This document shows positions 1-5,313 of a DNA stretch of 5,313 nucleotides, piece by piece. Source of the stretch: Pseudomonadota bacterium (GTDB lineage: Bacteria > Pseudomonadota > Alphaproteobacteria > Rhizobiales > Xanthobacteraceae); NCBI GenBank assembly GCA_023405565.1, contig JAEXXW010000476.1, positions 1 through 5,313 of the forward strand, written 5' to 3'. The notes beneath the pieces are model-generated. The model did no database searches. It was given only the letters and a program-made list of their open reading frames with translations, and was not told where the DNA came from. How positions within the stretch are numbered: position 1 is the first letter of the stretch; every line of letters begins with the position of its first letter. The translations under genes and the position numbers were made by a program.

Positions 1-758
1 ATCGCCGTCGTCAGCCCCAATGCGACCTTCGGATTTTTCTCGATCCAGTCGGCTTTCGTATAAAGCGCGCCGCCCGGATATTCGCCGCCGAATACCTCAA
101 GCGTATCCTTCTGCGTACGGGTGTCGGTGAGAATACGCAGATCCTTGTTGCGGCCCTGCAATTGCGTGATCGCCGGATCGAGCATGATCGCGGCTTCCAC
201 AGAACCCTGCTCCATCGCCGCCACGGCCGTGGCACCGAGGCCGATGCCGATCACACCCACCGAATTTGGATCGACGCCATTCTTCTTCAGGATGTACTTG
301 AGAAAATAATCGGTGGAGGATCCCGGCGCACTGACGCCGACTTTCATATTGGCGAGGTCCTTCACTGACCTCACCTTGTCGGCGTGCTTGGGCGAGACCA
401 CCAGCGCGAAGCCGGGATAGCGGTCATAGACCACGATTGATTGCAGCATCTGTCCCTTGGCGGCGAGATTGACGCAATGATCGAAATAGCCGGACACGAC
501 ATCGGCGCTGCCGCCGAGCACTGCGGTCAACGATTGCGAACCGCCCTTGAAGTCCACCATCTCGACATTCAGCCCGGCTTTTTCATATTCGCCGAGCTGC
601 TTCGCCAGCACCGTCGGCAGGTAGCACAGACAGGCCGCGCCACCCACGGCGACGGTGATCTTGGATTGGGCGAAGGCCGCGCCGGGCATGAGCGCAAAGG
701 CGAAAAGTGACCACGCGAACAGCGACGATGCCGTCCGCCGGATGATCCGAGCCGTCAT
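1..758 (-). CDS. ABC transporter periplasmic substrate-binding protein, SsuA/NMT1-like (C-terminus cut off by window edge)
   Basis: The open frame starts at ATG 758-756 and runs off the left edge, giving 252 visible residues of a family usually about 310-340 long. Residues 1-30 form a typical Sec signal peptide: basic RIIRR, a hydrophobic stretch, then AFA before the likely cleavage at Gln31. The mature part begins KITVAVGG, followed by CLCYLPTVLAKQLGEYEKAG and then NVEMVDFKGG. This is the layout of the nitrate/sulfonate/taurine/thiamine-precursor binding proteins (NMT1/SsuA fold). Further family-like segments are GGSADVVSGYFDH near residue 82, KDLANMKVGVSAPGSSTDYF near 133-152, and AMEQGSVEAAIMLDP near 181-195. 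The protein would deliver ligand to the permease at 871-1662, powered by the ATPase at 1668-2543. A good Shine-Dalgarno, GGGAGG, lies 8 bases before the ATG. Three cysteines (43, 45, 95) occur in the visible mature part. The family call is strong, but the substrate is not determinable. Confidence 0.93.
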   Translation of the reverse strand, partial: MTARIIRRTASSLFAWSLFAFALMPGAAFAQSKITVAVGGAACLCYLPTVLAKQLGEYEKAGLNVEMVDFKGGSQSLTAVLGGSADVVSGYFDHCVNLAAKGQMLQSIVVYDRYPGFALVVSPKHADKVRSVKDLANMKVGVSAPGSSTDYFLKYILKKNGVDPNSVGVIGIGLGATAVAAMEQGSVEAAIMLDPAITQLQGRNKDLRILTDTRTQKDTLEVFGGEYPGGALYTKADWIEKNPKVALGLTTA

Positions 759-759
759 A

Positions 760-791
760 AACAGGTCCTCCCGTTGGACTCGCGACCTGTT
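760..791 (-). promoter_or_regulatory. Inverted repeat bracketing the ribosome binding site of the binding-protein gene
   Basis: AACAGGTC at 760-767 is perfectly complementary to GACCTGTT at 784-791, with 16 bases between. In the minus-strand transcript the 3' arm lies between the Shine-Dalgarno and the start codon, and ends one base before the ATG at 758. The Shine-Dalgarno GGGAGG (772-767) sits mostly in the loop, with its last G in the stem. Such a structure could limit or switch ribosome loading, or simply stabilise the 5' end of this cistron. The repeat is seen directly; the regulatory role is inference. Confidence 0.5.
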
Positions 792-827
792 ACCGGCCGC
801 CTTTGATGATCAAGAGTAATGCACCGC

Positions 828-848
828 GCCGGACCTGCAAAGTCCGGC
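828..848 (-). other. Intercistronic stem-loop between permease and binding-protein genes
   Basis: GCCGGAC at 828-834 pairs perfectly with GTCCGGC at 842-848 across a 7-base loop. It lies 22 bases downstream of the permease stop codon on the minus strand. No run of T follows in the direction of transcription, so it does not look like a complete intrinsic terminator. It could act as an mRNA-stabilising or processing hairpin, or as a partial attenuator, that adjusts the amount of binding protein relative to permease. An 11-base imperfect palindrome, TTGAT-G-ATCAA, lies further along at 803-813. The role is inferred. Confidence 0.5.
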
Positions 849-870
849 CCGTGTCAGCGTCAAAGATGGG

Positions 871-1662
871 TCACGTCCGCGTATCGGCTGCAACCGGACG
901 CCATACCAGCAGGCGTTTTTCAACCAGCGTCACCAGCGCGTCGATGACGATCACAAAAGCGGCGAGAACGAACATGCCTGCAAAAACGCCGGCGATGTCG
1001 AATGTGCCTTCGGCCTGCAGGATGAGATAGCCAAGCCCCGCGGCCGAGCCGAGATATTCGCCGACCACGGCACCCACCACCGCAAAGCCGACCGAGGTGT
1101 GCAGCGACGAGAACATCCACGACAGCGCCGATGGCCAATAGACGTGCCGCATCAATTGCCGCTCGTTCATGCCGAGCATGCGGGCATTGTTCAGCACGGT
1201 GGGGCTCACTTCACGCACGCCTTGATAGACGTTGAAGAACACGATGAAGAACACAAGCGTCACGCCGAGCGCCACCTTCGACCAGATACCGAGCCCGAAC
1301 CACAGCGTGAAAATCGGCGCCAGCACGATGCGCGGCAGCGCATTGACCATCTTCACGTAGGGATCGAAGATCGCGGCAATGATCGGCTGGCGTGCGAACC
1401 AGAAGCCGACAAGCACGCCGCCGACCGATCCGATGATAAAGGCGAGCGCGGATTCCGTCAGCGTGATCCACAAGTGACGCCAGATCGTGCCTTCGGAAAA
1501 CCATTTGACGATCCGCCAGAACACATCGCCTGGCGTCGAGAAGAAGAAGGGCGGCACCAGCGGCTTGCCGTCCGACATCGGAATGGTCGTCAGCACATGC
1601 CACAGCACCAGCGTGACAACGAGAACGAGAACCTGAAAGCCGATGAGAGAGAGGCGGTTCAT
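871..1662 (-). CDS. ABC transporter permease, SsuC/TauC/NrtB-like (BPD_transp_1)
   Basis: This 263-residue inner-membrane permease has the usual length for the SsuC/TauC/NrtB group. About six hydrophobic segments are visible: residues 5-26, 66-90, 107-124, 128-147, 187-206 and 224-246. The cytoplasmic EAA loop, which docks onto the ATPase, is at residues 158-186 (NNARMLGMNERQLMRHVYWP...), with the conserved G of the motif at 164 and P177 near its end. The N-terminal PPFFFSTPGDVFWRI segment resembles the LPSP.V motif of this family. I chose ATG 1662-1660, five bases after the ATPase stop. A GTG at 1671-1669, overlapping that stop as GTGA, is an alternative start. The frame is open further upstream to 1923, but that part is antisense-frame reading inside the ATPase gene. 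It forms one importer with the adjacent ATPase and binding protein. The family is certain; the transported compound is unknown. Confidence 0.94.
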   Translation of the reverse strand: MNRLSLIGFQVLVLVVTLVLWHVLTTIPMSDGKPLVPPFFFSTPGDVFWRIVKWFSEGTIWRHLWITLTESALAFIIGSVGGVLVGFWFARQPIIAAIFDPYVKMVNALPRIVLAPIFTLWFGLGIWSKVALGVTLVFFIVFFNVYQGVREVSPTVLNNARMLGMNERQLMRHVYWPSALSWMFSSLHTSVGFAVVGAVVGEYLGSAAGLGYLILQAEGTFDIAGVFAGMFVLAAFVIVIDALVTLVEKRLLVWRPVAADTRT

Positions 1663-1667
1663 GGCGA

Positions 1668-2543
1668 TCACCCGCCCCCCGTCTGCGCGTAGCCCTTGAG
1701 CACTTCTTCCTTCAGCACGTTCCAGATTTCGCGATGCAGATCGTGGAATCCCTTTTCGAGCTTCACTTCGGAAATATCGCGCGGGCGCGGCAGCGGAACC
1801 TTCCAGTCGCCGATGATGCGAGCAGCGGGCCCCGCCGACATGATGACGACGCGATCGGACAGCGCGATCGCCTCCTCCAGATCGTGCGTGACGAACAGCA
1901 CCGCCTTGCGGTCGGCGCTCCACAGGTTCAGCAGCAGGTTGCCCATGATCTGCCGCGTCTGCGCATCGAGCGGACCAAACGGCTCATCCATCAAAAGGAT
2001 TTTCGGATCGCGGATCAGCACCTGCGCAAGGCCGACGCGCTTGCGCTGCCCACCGGACAGCATGTGGGGATAGCGTTCGGCAAAGCCGCCAAGGCCGACG
2101 CGCTTCAGCCAGTCCTGGGCGCGGGCCTTCGCCTGGCTCGACGGCGTACCGGCGGTCTCAAGGCCGATGGCAACATTCTGGATCGCTGTCTTCCAGGGAA
2201 AGAGGGAATCGGCCTGAAACAGATAGCCGGATTGCCGGTTCAGTCCGGCCAGCGGCGCACCAAAGATCTCCGCTTTGCCCGCTGATGGCTGCAGCAGGCC
2301 AGCGGCCACATTCAGAAGCGTGGATTTGCCGCACCCGGTCGGACCGACAATGGCGACGAATTCACCGTCCGCCACCGACAGGCTGGCCTGCTCGACGGCG
2401 GTAAAAGCGGCCTTCCCCGCCAGCCTGAATGTGATGGTGACATCGGACAACGCCACCGCCGGAGCCAATCGTGTCGTCCCCACCGGCCTGCCCCCTGCCG
2501 GCGCAGCCTCGGCCGCCGAACTCTGGTTCAAGTGACGCTCCAC
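1668..2543 (-). CDS. ABC transporter ATP-binding protein, SsuB/TauB/NrtD-like
   Basis: This 291-residue cytoplasmic ATPase would energise the permease encoded just downstream. All nucleotide-binding motifs are intact: Walker A GPTGCGKST at 67-75, Q-loop Gln110 in LFQADSLFPW, signature LSGGQRKRV at 162-170, Walker B KILLMDEP at 181-188, D-loop PLD at 191-193, and H-loop His220 in VTHD. The QADSLFPW and DEPFGPLD wording is typical of nitrate/sulfonate/taurine-class ATPases. The first 30 or so residues are a low-complexity Ala/Pro-rich extension before the ABC core. The start is uncertain. GTG 2543-2541 is the most upstream start after an in-frame TAA, but its GGGAG lies too close. The in-frame TTG four codons later has GGAG six bases before it, a better spacing. 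No ATG is available near the N-terminus. The function class is certain, the substrate is not. Confidence 0.94.
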   Translation of the reverse strand: MERHLNQSSAAEAAPAGGRPVGTTRLAPAVALSDVTITFRLAGKAAFTAVEQASLSVADGEFVAIVGPTGCGKSTLLNVAAGLLQPSAGKAEIFGAPLAGLNRQSGYLFQADSLFPWKTAIQNVAIGLETAGTPSSQAKARAQDWLKRVGLGGFAERYPHMLSGGQRKRVGLAQVLIRDPKILLMDEPFGPLDAQTRQIMGNLLLNLWSADRKAVLFVTHDLEEAIALSDRVVIMSAGPAARIIGDWKVPLPRPRDISEVKLEKGFHDLHREIWNVLKEEVLKGYAQTGGG

Positions 2544-2605
2544 TCCCGTCTTTGTTTTGTCGACACCTTACCGGGGCAGGTCGCGTGTGCAAGTTCCTCA
2601 GGCCG

Positions 2606-3100
2606 TCATTCGAGTTCTCGGTCGGGCTGGTTCACGAAGATCAGGACCGCCAGCATCGTCATGTAGAAGCGGAAGGCTGGCTCCTGCCCGTTCCAGGTCT
2701 TCGACTGCCACATCGCAAAATACTCGCCGCCGACAACCATGAAGCCGAAGAACCAGACCAGGAATCCCATGGTGACGCCGGCAACCATCCAGACCTTGGC
2801 GCGCTGGAAATGCGCCGACGATTTCCGTAGGGCGAACAGCATCGCCCCGGCCGCACAGAACAGCAGCACAAAGGTCAGCCCTTCGGCGGCGATGATCCCG
2901 GCATAAGCGATCGCCCAGAGCCGCGGTTCGGTGATGGCCCGTCTCATCAGCGCATTGCCGGGAAATGTGGTATCCATGCTCAGGACATGCTTCACGAACT
3001 CATAGTTCGATCCGTAATCGACGAGGTTGTCGTAAGTGACGATAAATGCGAAGGCAGCCAAGGCCGCCGTCATCACGATCTTTGCAAGCCGGACAATCAT
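2606..3100 (-). CDS. DUF2165 family small integral membrane protein
   Basis: This 164-residue protein matches what I know of the DUF2165 family (predicted small integral membrane proteins of about 160 residues, no established function). Hydrophobic segments lie at about 5-22, 62-90, 104-124 and 143-157, giving four likely membrane passes. Family-like conserved stretches are NLVDYGSNYEFVKHVLSMDT at 25-44, an Ala-Tyr-Ala-Gly-Ile-Ile-x-x-Glu helix at 65-73, and GGEYFAMWQSKTWNGQEPAFR at 124-144, which are probably loops between helices. The start ATG 3100-3098 has GGAG seven bases upstream. The frame stays open far beyond it to 4018, but that stretch is antisense to the plus-strand genes and is not believable protein. 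The stop is followed after 62 bases by the ABC ATPase on the same strand with no terminator visible, so co-transcription is possible. A link to transport is only positional. Confidence 0.88.
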   Translation of the reverse strand: MIVRLAKIVMTAALAAFAFIVTYDNLVDYGSNYEFVKHVLSMDTTFPGNALMRRAITEPRLWAIAYAGIIAAEGLTFVLLFCAAGAMLFALRKSSAHFQRAKVWMVAGVTMGFLVWFFGFMVVGGEYFAMWQSKTWNGQEPAFRFYMTMLAVLIFVNQPDRELE

Positions 3101-3108
3101 GATTCCTC

Positions 3109-3122
3109 TCCCCGATCGGGGA
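3109..3122. promoter_or_regulatory. 14-base perfect palindrome in the divergent gap (possible operator)
   Basis: TCCCCGATCGGGGA reads the same on both strands. It sits between the divergent starts at 3100 and 3151, next to the proposed minus-strand -10 box and across the expected transcription start. It overlaps the first bases of the Shine-Dalgarno of the DUF2165 gene. Its position suits a dimeric repressor site, but no regulator gene is in the window and the binding role is inferred. Confidence 0.4.
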
Positions 3123-3151
3123 TTTATGCGACGCCGGAGAAAGGACCTCAA
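3123..3151 (-). promoter_or_regulatory. Candidate sigma-70-type promoter for the leftward genes
   Basis: On the minus strand, TTGAGG (3151-3146) is followed after exactly 17 bases by CATAAA (3128-3123). Each hexamer matches four of six positions of the TTGACA/TATAAT consensus. The predicted start of transcription is near 3116, which leaves a short leader carrying the GGAGAGGA ribosome binding site for the DUF2165 gene. I found no equally good promoter for the plus-strand operon in this gap. The call is by pattern only. Confidence 0.35.
3136..3145 (+). promoter_or_regulatory. Ribosome binding site of the 80-residue protein gene
   Basis: GGAGAAAGGA ends five bases before ATG 3151. It is a strong Shine-Dalgarno that supports both the reality and the start of this small gene. 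It also shares the 50-base divergent gap with the opposite promoter and palindrome. Confidence 0.6.
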
Positions 3152-3393
3152 TGGCTGAGCCACGCTTCTTCGTTCGCATCGAACTGACCGACAGCGCGAA
3201 GGAACGCGCGAAGGAGGCAGGCCTTGACGTGAACAGCGCCACCCAGGTTCTCGATGACTATGTGCAAGTCGGCGACCGCATCTCTTTCGGACGCGATGCA
3301 GCCGACGATTTCGTGGTGATCCGGCGACGTCATCTGATTGGCACCAGCGCCTCGACGCTTGTACTGGTGCTCGATTATCCGGCCCGCAACTGA
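3151..3393 (+). CDS. Hypothetical protein of 80 residues, first gene of the rightward operon
   Basis: I do not recognise this protein. It is 80 residues long, soluble in appearance, without signal peptide or membrane segment, and rich in charged residues. A likely layout is a beta strand (FFVRIEL, 6-12), an amphipathic helix (SAKERAKEAG, 15-24), a second short helix around the Asp-Asp-Tyr at 35-37, and beta strands at about 53-58 (DFVVIR) and 69-75 (TLVLVLD). It is probably a real gene because it has a strong Shine-Dalgarno, G/C-rich third positions typical of its neighbours, and a place directly ahead of the ATPase gene on the same strand. Its stop is 37 bases before the chosen ATPase start, or 4 bases before an alternative GTG start at 3398. 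Co-transcription with the transporter is likely. A role in it, for instance as a cytoplasmic accessory factor, is speculation. Confidence 0.72.
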   Translation: MAEPRFFVRIELTDSAKERAKEAGLDVNSATQVLDDYVQVGDRISFGRDAADDFVVIRRRHLIGTSASTLVLVLDYPARN

Positions 3394-3430
3394 ACCGGTG
3401 CGGATCGTGACCGCCGGCCCCTCGTTGCCC

Positions 3431-4207
3431 ATGATCGCCTTCGAGAGGGTCGGCAAGACCTACAACAATGACACAACGCCGGCGCTCGACAACGTCAGCT
3501 TCGAGATCCACGCCGGTGAATTCATCGCGCTTGTCGGACAATCCGGCTCCGGCAAATCGACGCTGCTTGGCATGATCAACCGGCTGATCGATCCAGGCGA
3601 TGGCGTCGTCCGGTTCGAGGGCGAAAACGTGCAGCAGCTCGATCCGGTGACGCTGCGGCGTCGCATTGGCTATGCGTTTCAGGATGTCGGCCTGTTTCCG
3701 CATATGACGCTGGCCGAGAATATCGGTATCACACCACGTCTCCTCGGCTGGGATAAGACGCGGATTGAAAAGCGCGCTGATGAATTGCTGACACTCGTAC
3801 AGCTTCCGCCGGATCAATATCGCGACCGCTACCCATCCGAATTGTCCGGTGGCCAGCGCCAGCGCGTCGGCGTGGCGCGCGCCATCGCCGCCGAGCCGCA
3901 TGTTGTCCTGATGGACGAGCCTTTCGGCGCGCTCGATCTGCGCACCCGCGACGCGCTCAGCCGCGACTATCGCAAGCTGCATGACAAGTTGAACCTCACC
4001 ACCGTGATGATCACCCATGACGTCATCGAAGCCGTGCTGCTGGCCGACCGCATCGCCGTCCTGCAGGACGGCAAGATTGCCGGCCTTGGCAAGCCGCGCG
4101 ATCTGATGGTCAATCCGCCCAATGAGGCGGTGCGCACGCTGATGGATATGCCGCGCGAGCAGGCCGCAAAGCTGAATGCGCTGATGCGGGACGGCACCGC
4201 GCCATGA
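3431..4207 (+). CDS. ABC transporter ATP-binding protein, osmoprotectant/quaternary-amine class (OpuCA/YehX-like, no CBS domains)
   Basis: This 258-residue ATPase carries Walker A GQSGSGKST at 36-44, Q-loop Gln84 in AFQDVGLFPHMT, signature LSGGQRQRV at 138-146, Walker B VVLMDEP at 158-164, D-loop ALD at 167-169, and H-loop His196 in ITHD. The wording TLLGMINRLIDPGDGVVRFEG and YAFQDVGLFPHMTLAENI is typical of glycine-betaine/choline/carnitine importer ATPases. OpuCA and OsmV carry a C-terminal tandem CBS module that senses ionic strength. This one ends about 20 residues after the ABC core, so such sensing by the ATPase seems absent. I chose ATG 3431 because MIAFERVGKTY fits the family N-terminus. 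There is no clear Shine-Dalgarno there, and in-frame GTG codons at 3398 and 3407 are alternatives. Its stop overlaps the start of the fused permease gene as ATGA, which implies translational coupling. Confidence 0.94.
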   Translation: MIAFERVGKTYNNDTTPALDNVSFEIHAGEFIALVGQSGSGKSTLLGMINRLIDPGDGVVRFEGENVQQLDPVTLRRRIGYAFQDVGLFPHMTLAENIGITPRLLGWDKTRIEKRADELLTLVQLPPDQYRDRYPSELSGGQRQRVGVARAIAAEPHVVLMDEPFGALDLRTRDALSRDYRKLHDKLNLTTVMITHDVIEAVLLADRIAVLQDGKIAGLGKPRDLMVNPPNEAVRTLMDMPREQAAKLNALMRDGTAP

Positions 4208-5313
4208 GCATCGATCCCGCCATCGCCGATGCCTGGTCGCGCCTGCCCGATTATCTCGGCCAGCATGTTCTCGTGAGTCTCACCGCGCTGGCGATCGGGC
4301 TCGCCATCAGCTTCCCGCTCGCGCTGCTTTCCATCCGGCGACCGTATCTGCGCGATATCGTGCTCGGCGTTGCCAGCATCGTGCAGACCATTCCAGGTCT
4401 CGCGCTACTGGCCCTGTTCTATCCGCTGCTGCTGGGCACAGCATCGCTCACCGCACGTTACCTCGGCTTTGATTTTTCGGCGCTGGGCTTTCTGCCCTCC
4501 GTGCTGGCACTCGCGCTCTATTCGATGCTGCCGGTTTTACGCAACACCATCACCGGCATTGAAGGCGTCGATCCTTCACTGCGGCGCGCGGCGCAAGGCG
4601 TCGGCATGACCGACCGGCAATCCCTGTTCATGGTGGAACTGCCGCTCGCCATGCCGGTCATCATGGCCGGCATCCGCACGGCTGCCGTCTGGGTGATCGG
4701 CACGGCCACGCTGTCGACGCCGATCGGCCAGACCAGCCTTGGCAATTACATCTTCAGCGGTCTGCAGACACAGAACTGGATTTTCGTTCTGTTCGGCTGT
4801 GTTGCCGCAGCATTGCTCGCGCTTGTGATCGATCAATTGCTGGCGCTGATGGAACGCGGCGCCGCGGCGCGCCGGCGCTCTTTCATCGCCGCCGGATTCG
4901 TCGGTCTGCTGGTGGTTGTCGGCCTTGCGCTTGCTCCGGCTCTTGCGTCACGCAGCACCAATTACATCGTCGGCGCCAAGACATTCTCCGAGCAATATAT
5001 CCTCGCCGCGTTGATGGCCCAGCAGATCGAGGCCGGCGGCCACAGCGCCCGTCGTCGCGAAGGTCTTGGCTCCAATATCATCTTCTCCGCCCTCGCCAAT
5101 AACGAGATCGACGCTTACATCGAATATACCGGTACGATCTGGGCGACGATGATGAAGCGCGACGACATCAGGTCGCGCGAGGAGACACTGGCCGACGTCA
5201 CGCAATGGCTCGAGCGCCAGCATGGCGTCCGCCTTCTTGGCGTGCTCGGCTTCGAGAATTCCTATGCGCTGGCGATGAAGCGCGCAGAAGCCGAGCGGCT
5301 CGGCATTCGCACC
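4204..5313 (+). CDS. Fused ABC permease/substrate-binding protein, OpuC/EgtU-like (C-terminus cut off by window edge)
   Basis: The open frame runs from ATG 4204 off the right edge, giving 370 visible residues where such fusions are usually about 500. Residues 20-215 are a BPD_transp_1 permease with hydrophobic segments near 22-44, 52-78, 93-113, 150-172 and 193-215. Its EAA loop is at about 127-153 (RRAAQGVGMTDRQSLF...LP). A further membrane segment at 227-247 exports the C-terminal OpuAC-type binding domain, which starts near residue 252: YIVGAKTFSEQYILAALMAQ at 254-273, LGSNIIFSALANNEIDAYIEYTGT at 288-311, and GFENSYALAMKR at 349-360. Known relatives import glycine betaine, choline or carnitine, and the EgtU branch imports ergothioneine. 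The ligand here is not determinable from the part seen. The gene overlaps the ATPase by four bases, and together they form a complete two-gene importer with one binding domain tethered to each permease subunit. Confidence 0.94.
   Translation, partial: MSIDPAIADAWSRLPDYLGQHVLVSLTALAIGLAISFPLALLSIRRPYLRDIVLGVASIVQTIPGLALLALFYPLLLGTASLTARYLGFDFSALGFLPSVLALALYSMLPVLRNTITGIEGVDPSLRRAAQGVGMTDRQSLFMVELPLAMPVIMAGIRTAAVWVIGTATLSTPIGQTSLGNYIFSGLQTQNWIFVLFGCVAAALLALVIDQLLALMERGAAARRRSFIAAGFVGLLVVVGLALAPALASRSTNYIVGAKTFSEQYILAALMAQQIEAGGHSARRREGLGSNIIFSALANNEIDAYIEYTGTIWATMMKRDDIRSREETLADVTQWLERQHGVRLLGVLGFENSYALAMKRAEAERLGIRT

Noticed and set aside
1099..1692. Plus-strand open frame of 197 codons opposite the permease.
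   Set aside because: Its product is rich in His, Arg, Glu and Asp with no domain, as expected from reading a membrane-protein gene backwards. The permease on the minus strand is unmistakable.
1663..1923. Upstream extension of the permease reading frame.
   Set aside because: It overlaps the ATPase C-terminus in another frame and gives no permease-like sequence. The family N-terminus begins at the ATG at 1662.
2551..2560. T-rich run that could mark a plus-strand terminator.
   Set aside because: No stable GC-rich stem precedes it, and no plus-strand gene ends there.
2565..2600. Minus-strand TTGCAC-N16-TAAGGT as a promoter for the ABC ATPase gene.
   Set aside because: Both hexamers match the consensus in only about half the positions, which is expected by chance.
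3101..4018. Long minus-strand open frame extending the DUF2165 gene upstream by about 306 codons.
   Set aside because: It is antisense to the 80-residue protein and the ABC ATPase, has no family resemblance, and the DUF2165 start at 3100 has a proper Shine-Dalgarno and family-length protein. Long antisense frames are common in GC-rich coding DNA.
4855..4880. Dense GC-rich palindromic stretch around GGCGCCGCGGCGC.
   Set aside because: It lies inside the fused permease gene, where it encodes an Ala/Arg-rich cytoplasmic linker before a membrane segment. Codon bias explains it.
1..5313. Search for CRISPR arrays, insertion sequences, direct repeats, tRNA or rRNA genes, or toxin-antitoxin pairs.
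   Set aside because: No regularly spaced repeats, transposase motifs, terminal inverted repeats, RNA-gene signatures or small toxin-like gene pairs were seen by eye on either strand.

Overview
The window looks like a piece of an alphaproteobacterial chromosome, probably Hyphomicrobiales (Rhizobiales; Bradyrhizobium/Afipia-like). This rests on the high but not extreme GC content judged by eye, the G/C-rich third codon positions, and the tightly packed transporter genes of familiar rhizobial style. The taxon is an inference, because no rRNA or other marker gene is present. There is no sign of a mobile element, CRISPR array, tRNA or rRNA, and coding density is close to complete.

Two ABC-transporter gene groups diverge from a 50-base gap at 3101-3150. 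Leftward (minus strand), the order of transcription is a DUF2165 membrane protein (3100-2606), an ABC ATPase (2543-1668), an SsuC/TauC-type permease (1662-871) and an SsuA/NMT1-type periplasmic binding protein (758 to beyond the left edge). Together the last three form one nitrate/sulfonate/taurine-class importer. Its substrate cannot be read from the sequence. The 112-base gap before the binding-protein gene holds two clear inverted repeats, one of which brackets the ribosome binding site of that gene.

Rightward (plus strand), the order is an unrecognised 80-residue protein (3151-3393), an ABC ATPase of the quaternary-amine/osmoprotectant class (3431-4207) and, overlapping it by ATGA, a permease fused to its own substrate-binding domain (4204 to beyond the right edge). 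The last two make a two-gene OpuC/EgtU-like importer. Glycine betaine, choline or another trimethylammonium compound such as ergothioneine is the likely ligand class. The ATPase is short and carries no CBS domains.

The divergent gap holds a 14-base perfect palindrome and a plausible sigma-70-type promoter for the leftward group. I see no convincing evidence of a wholly new biological system. The points most worth checking are the hairpin at the binding-protein start, the palindrome/promoter arrangement, the identity of the fused transporter, and the small conserved-looking protein that leads its operon.
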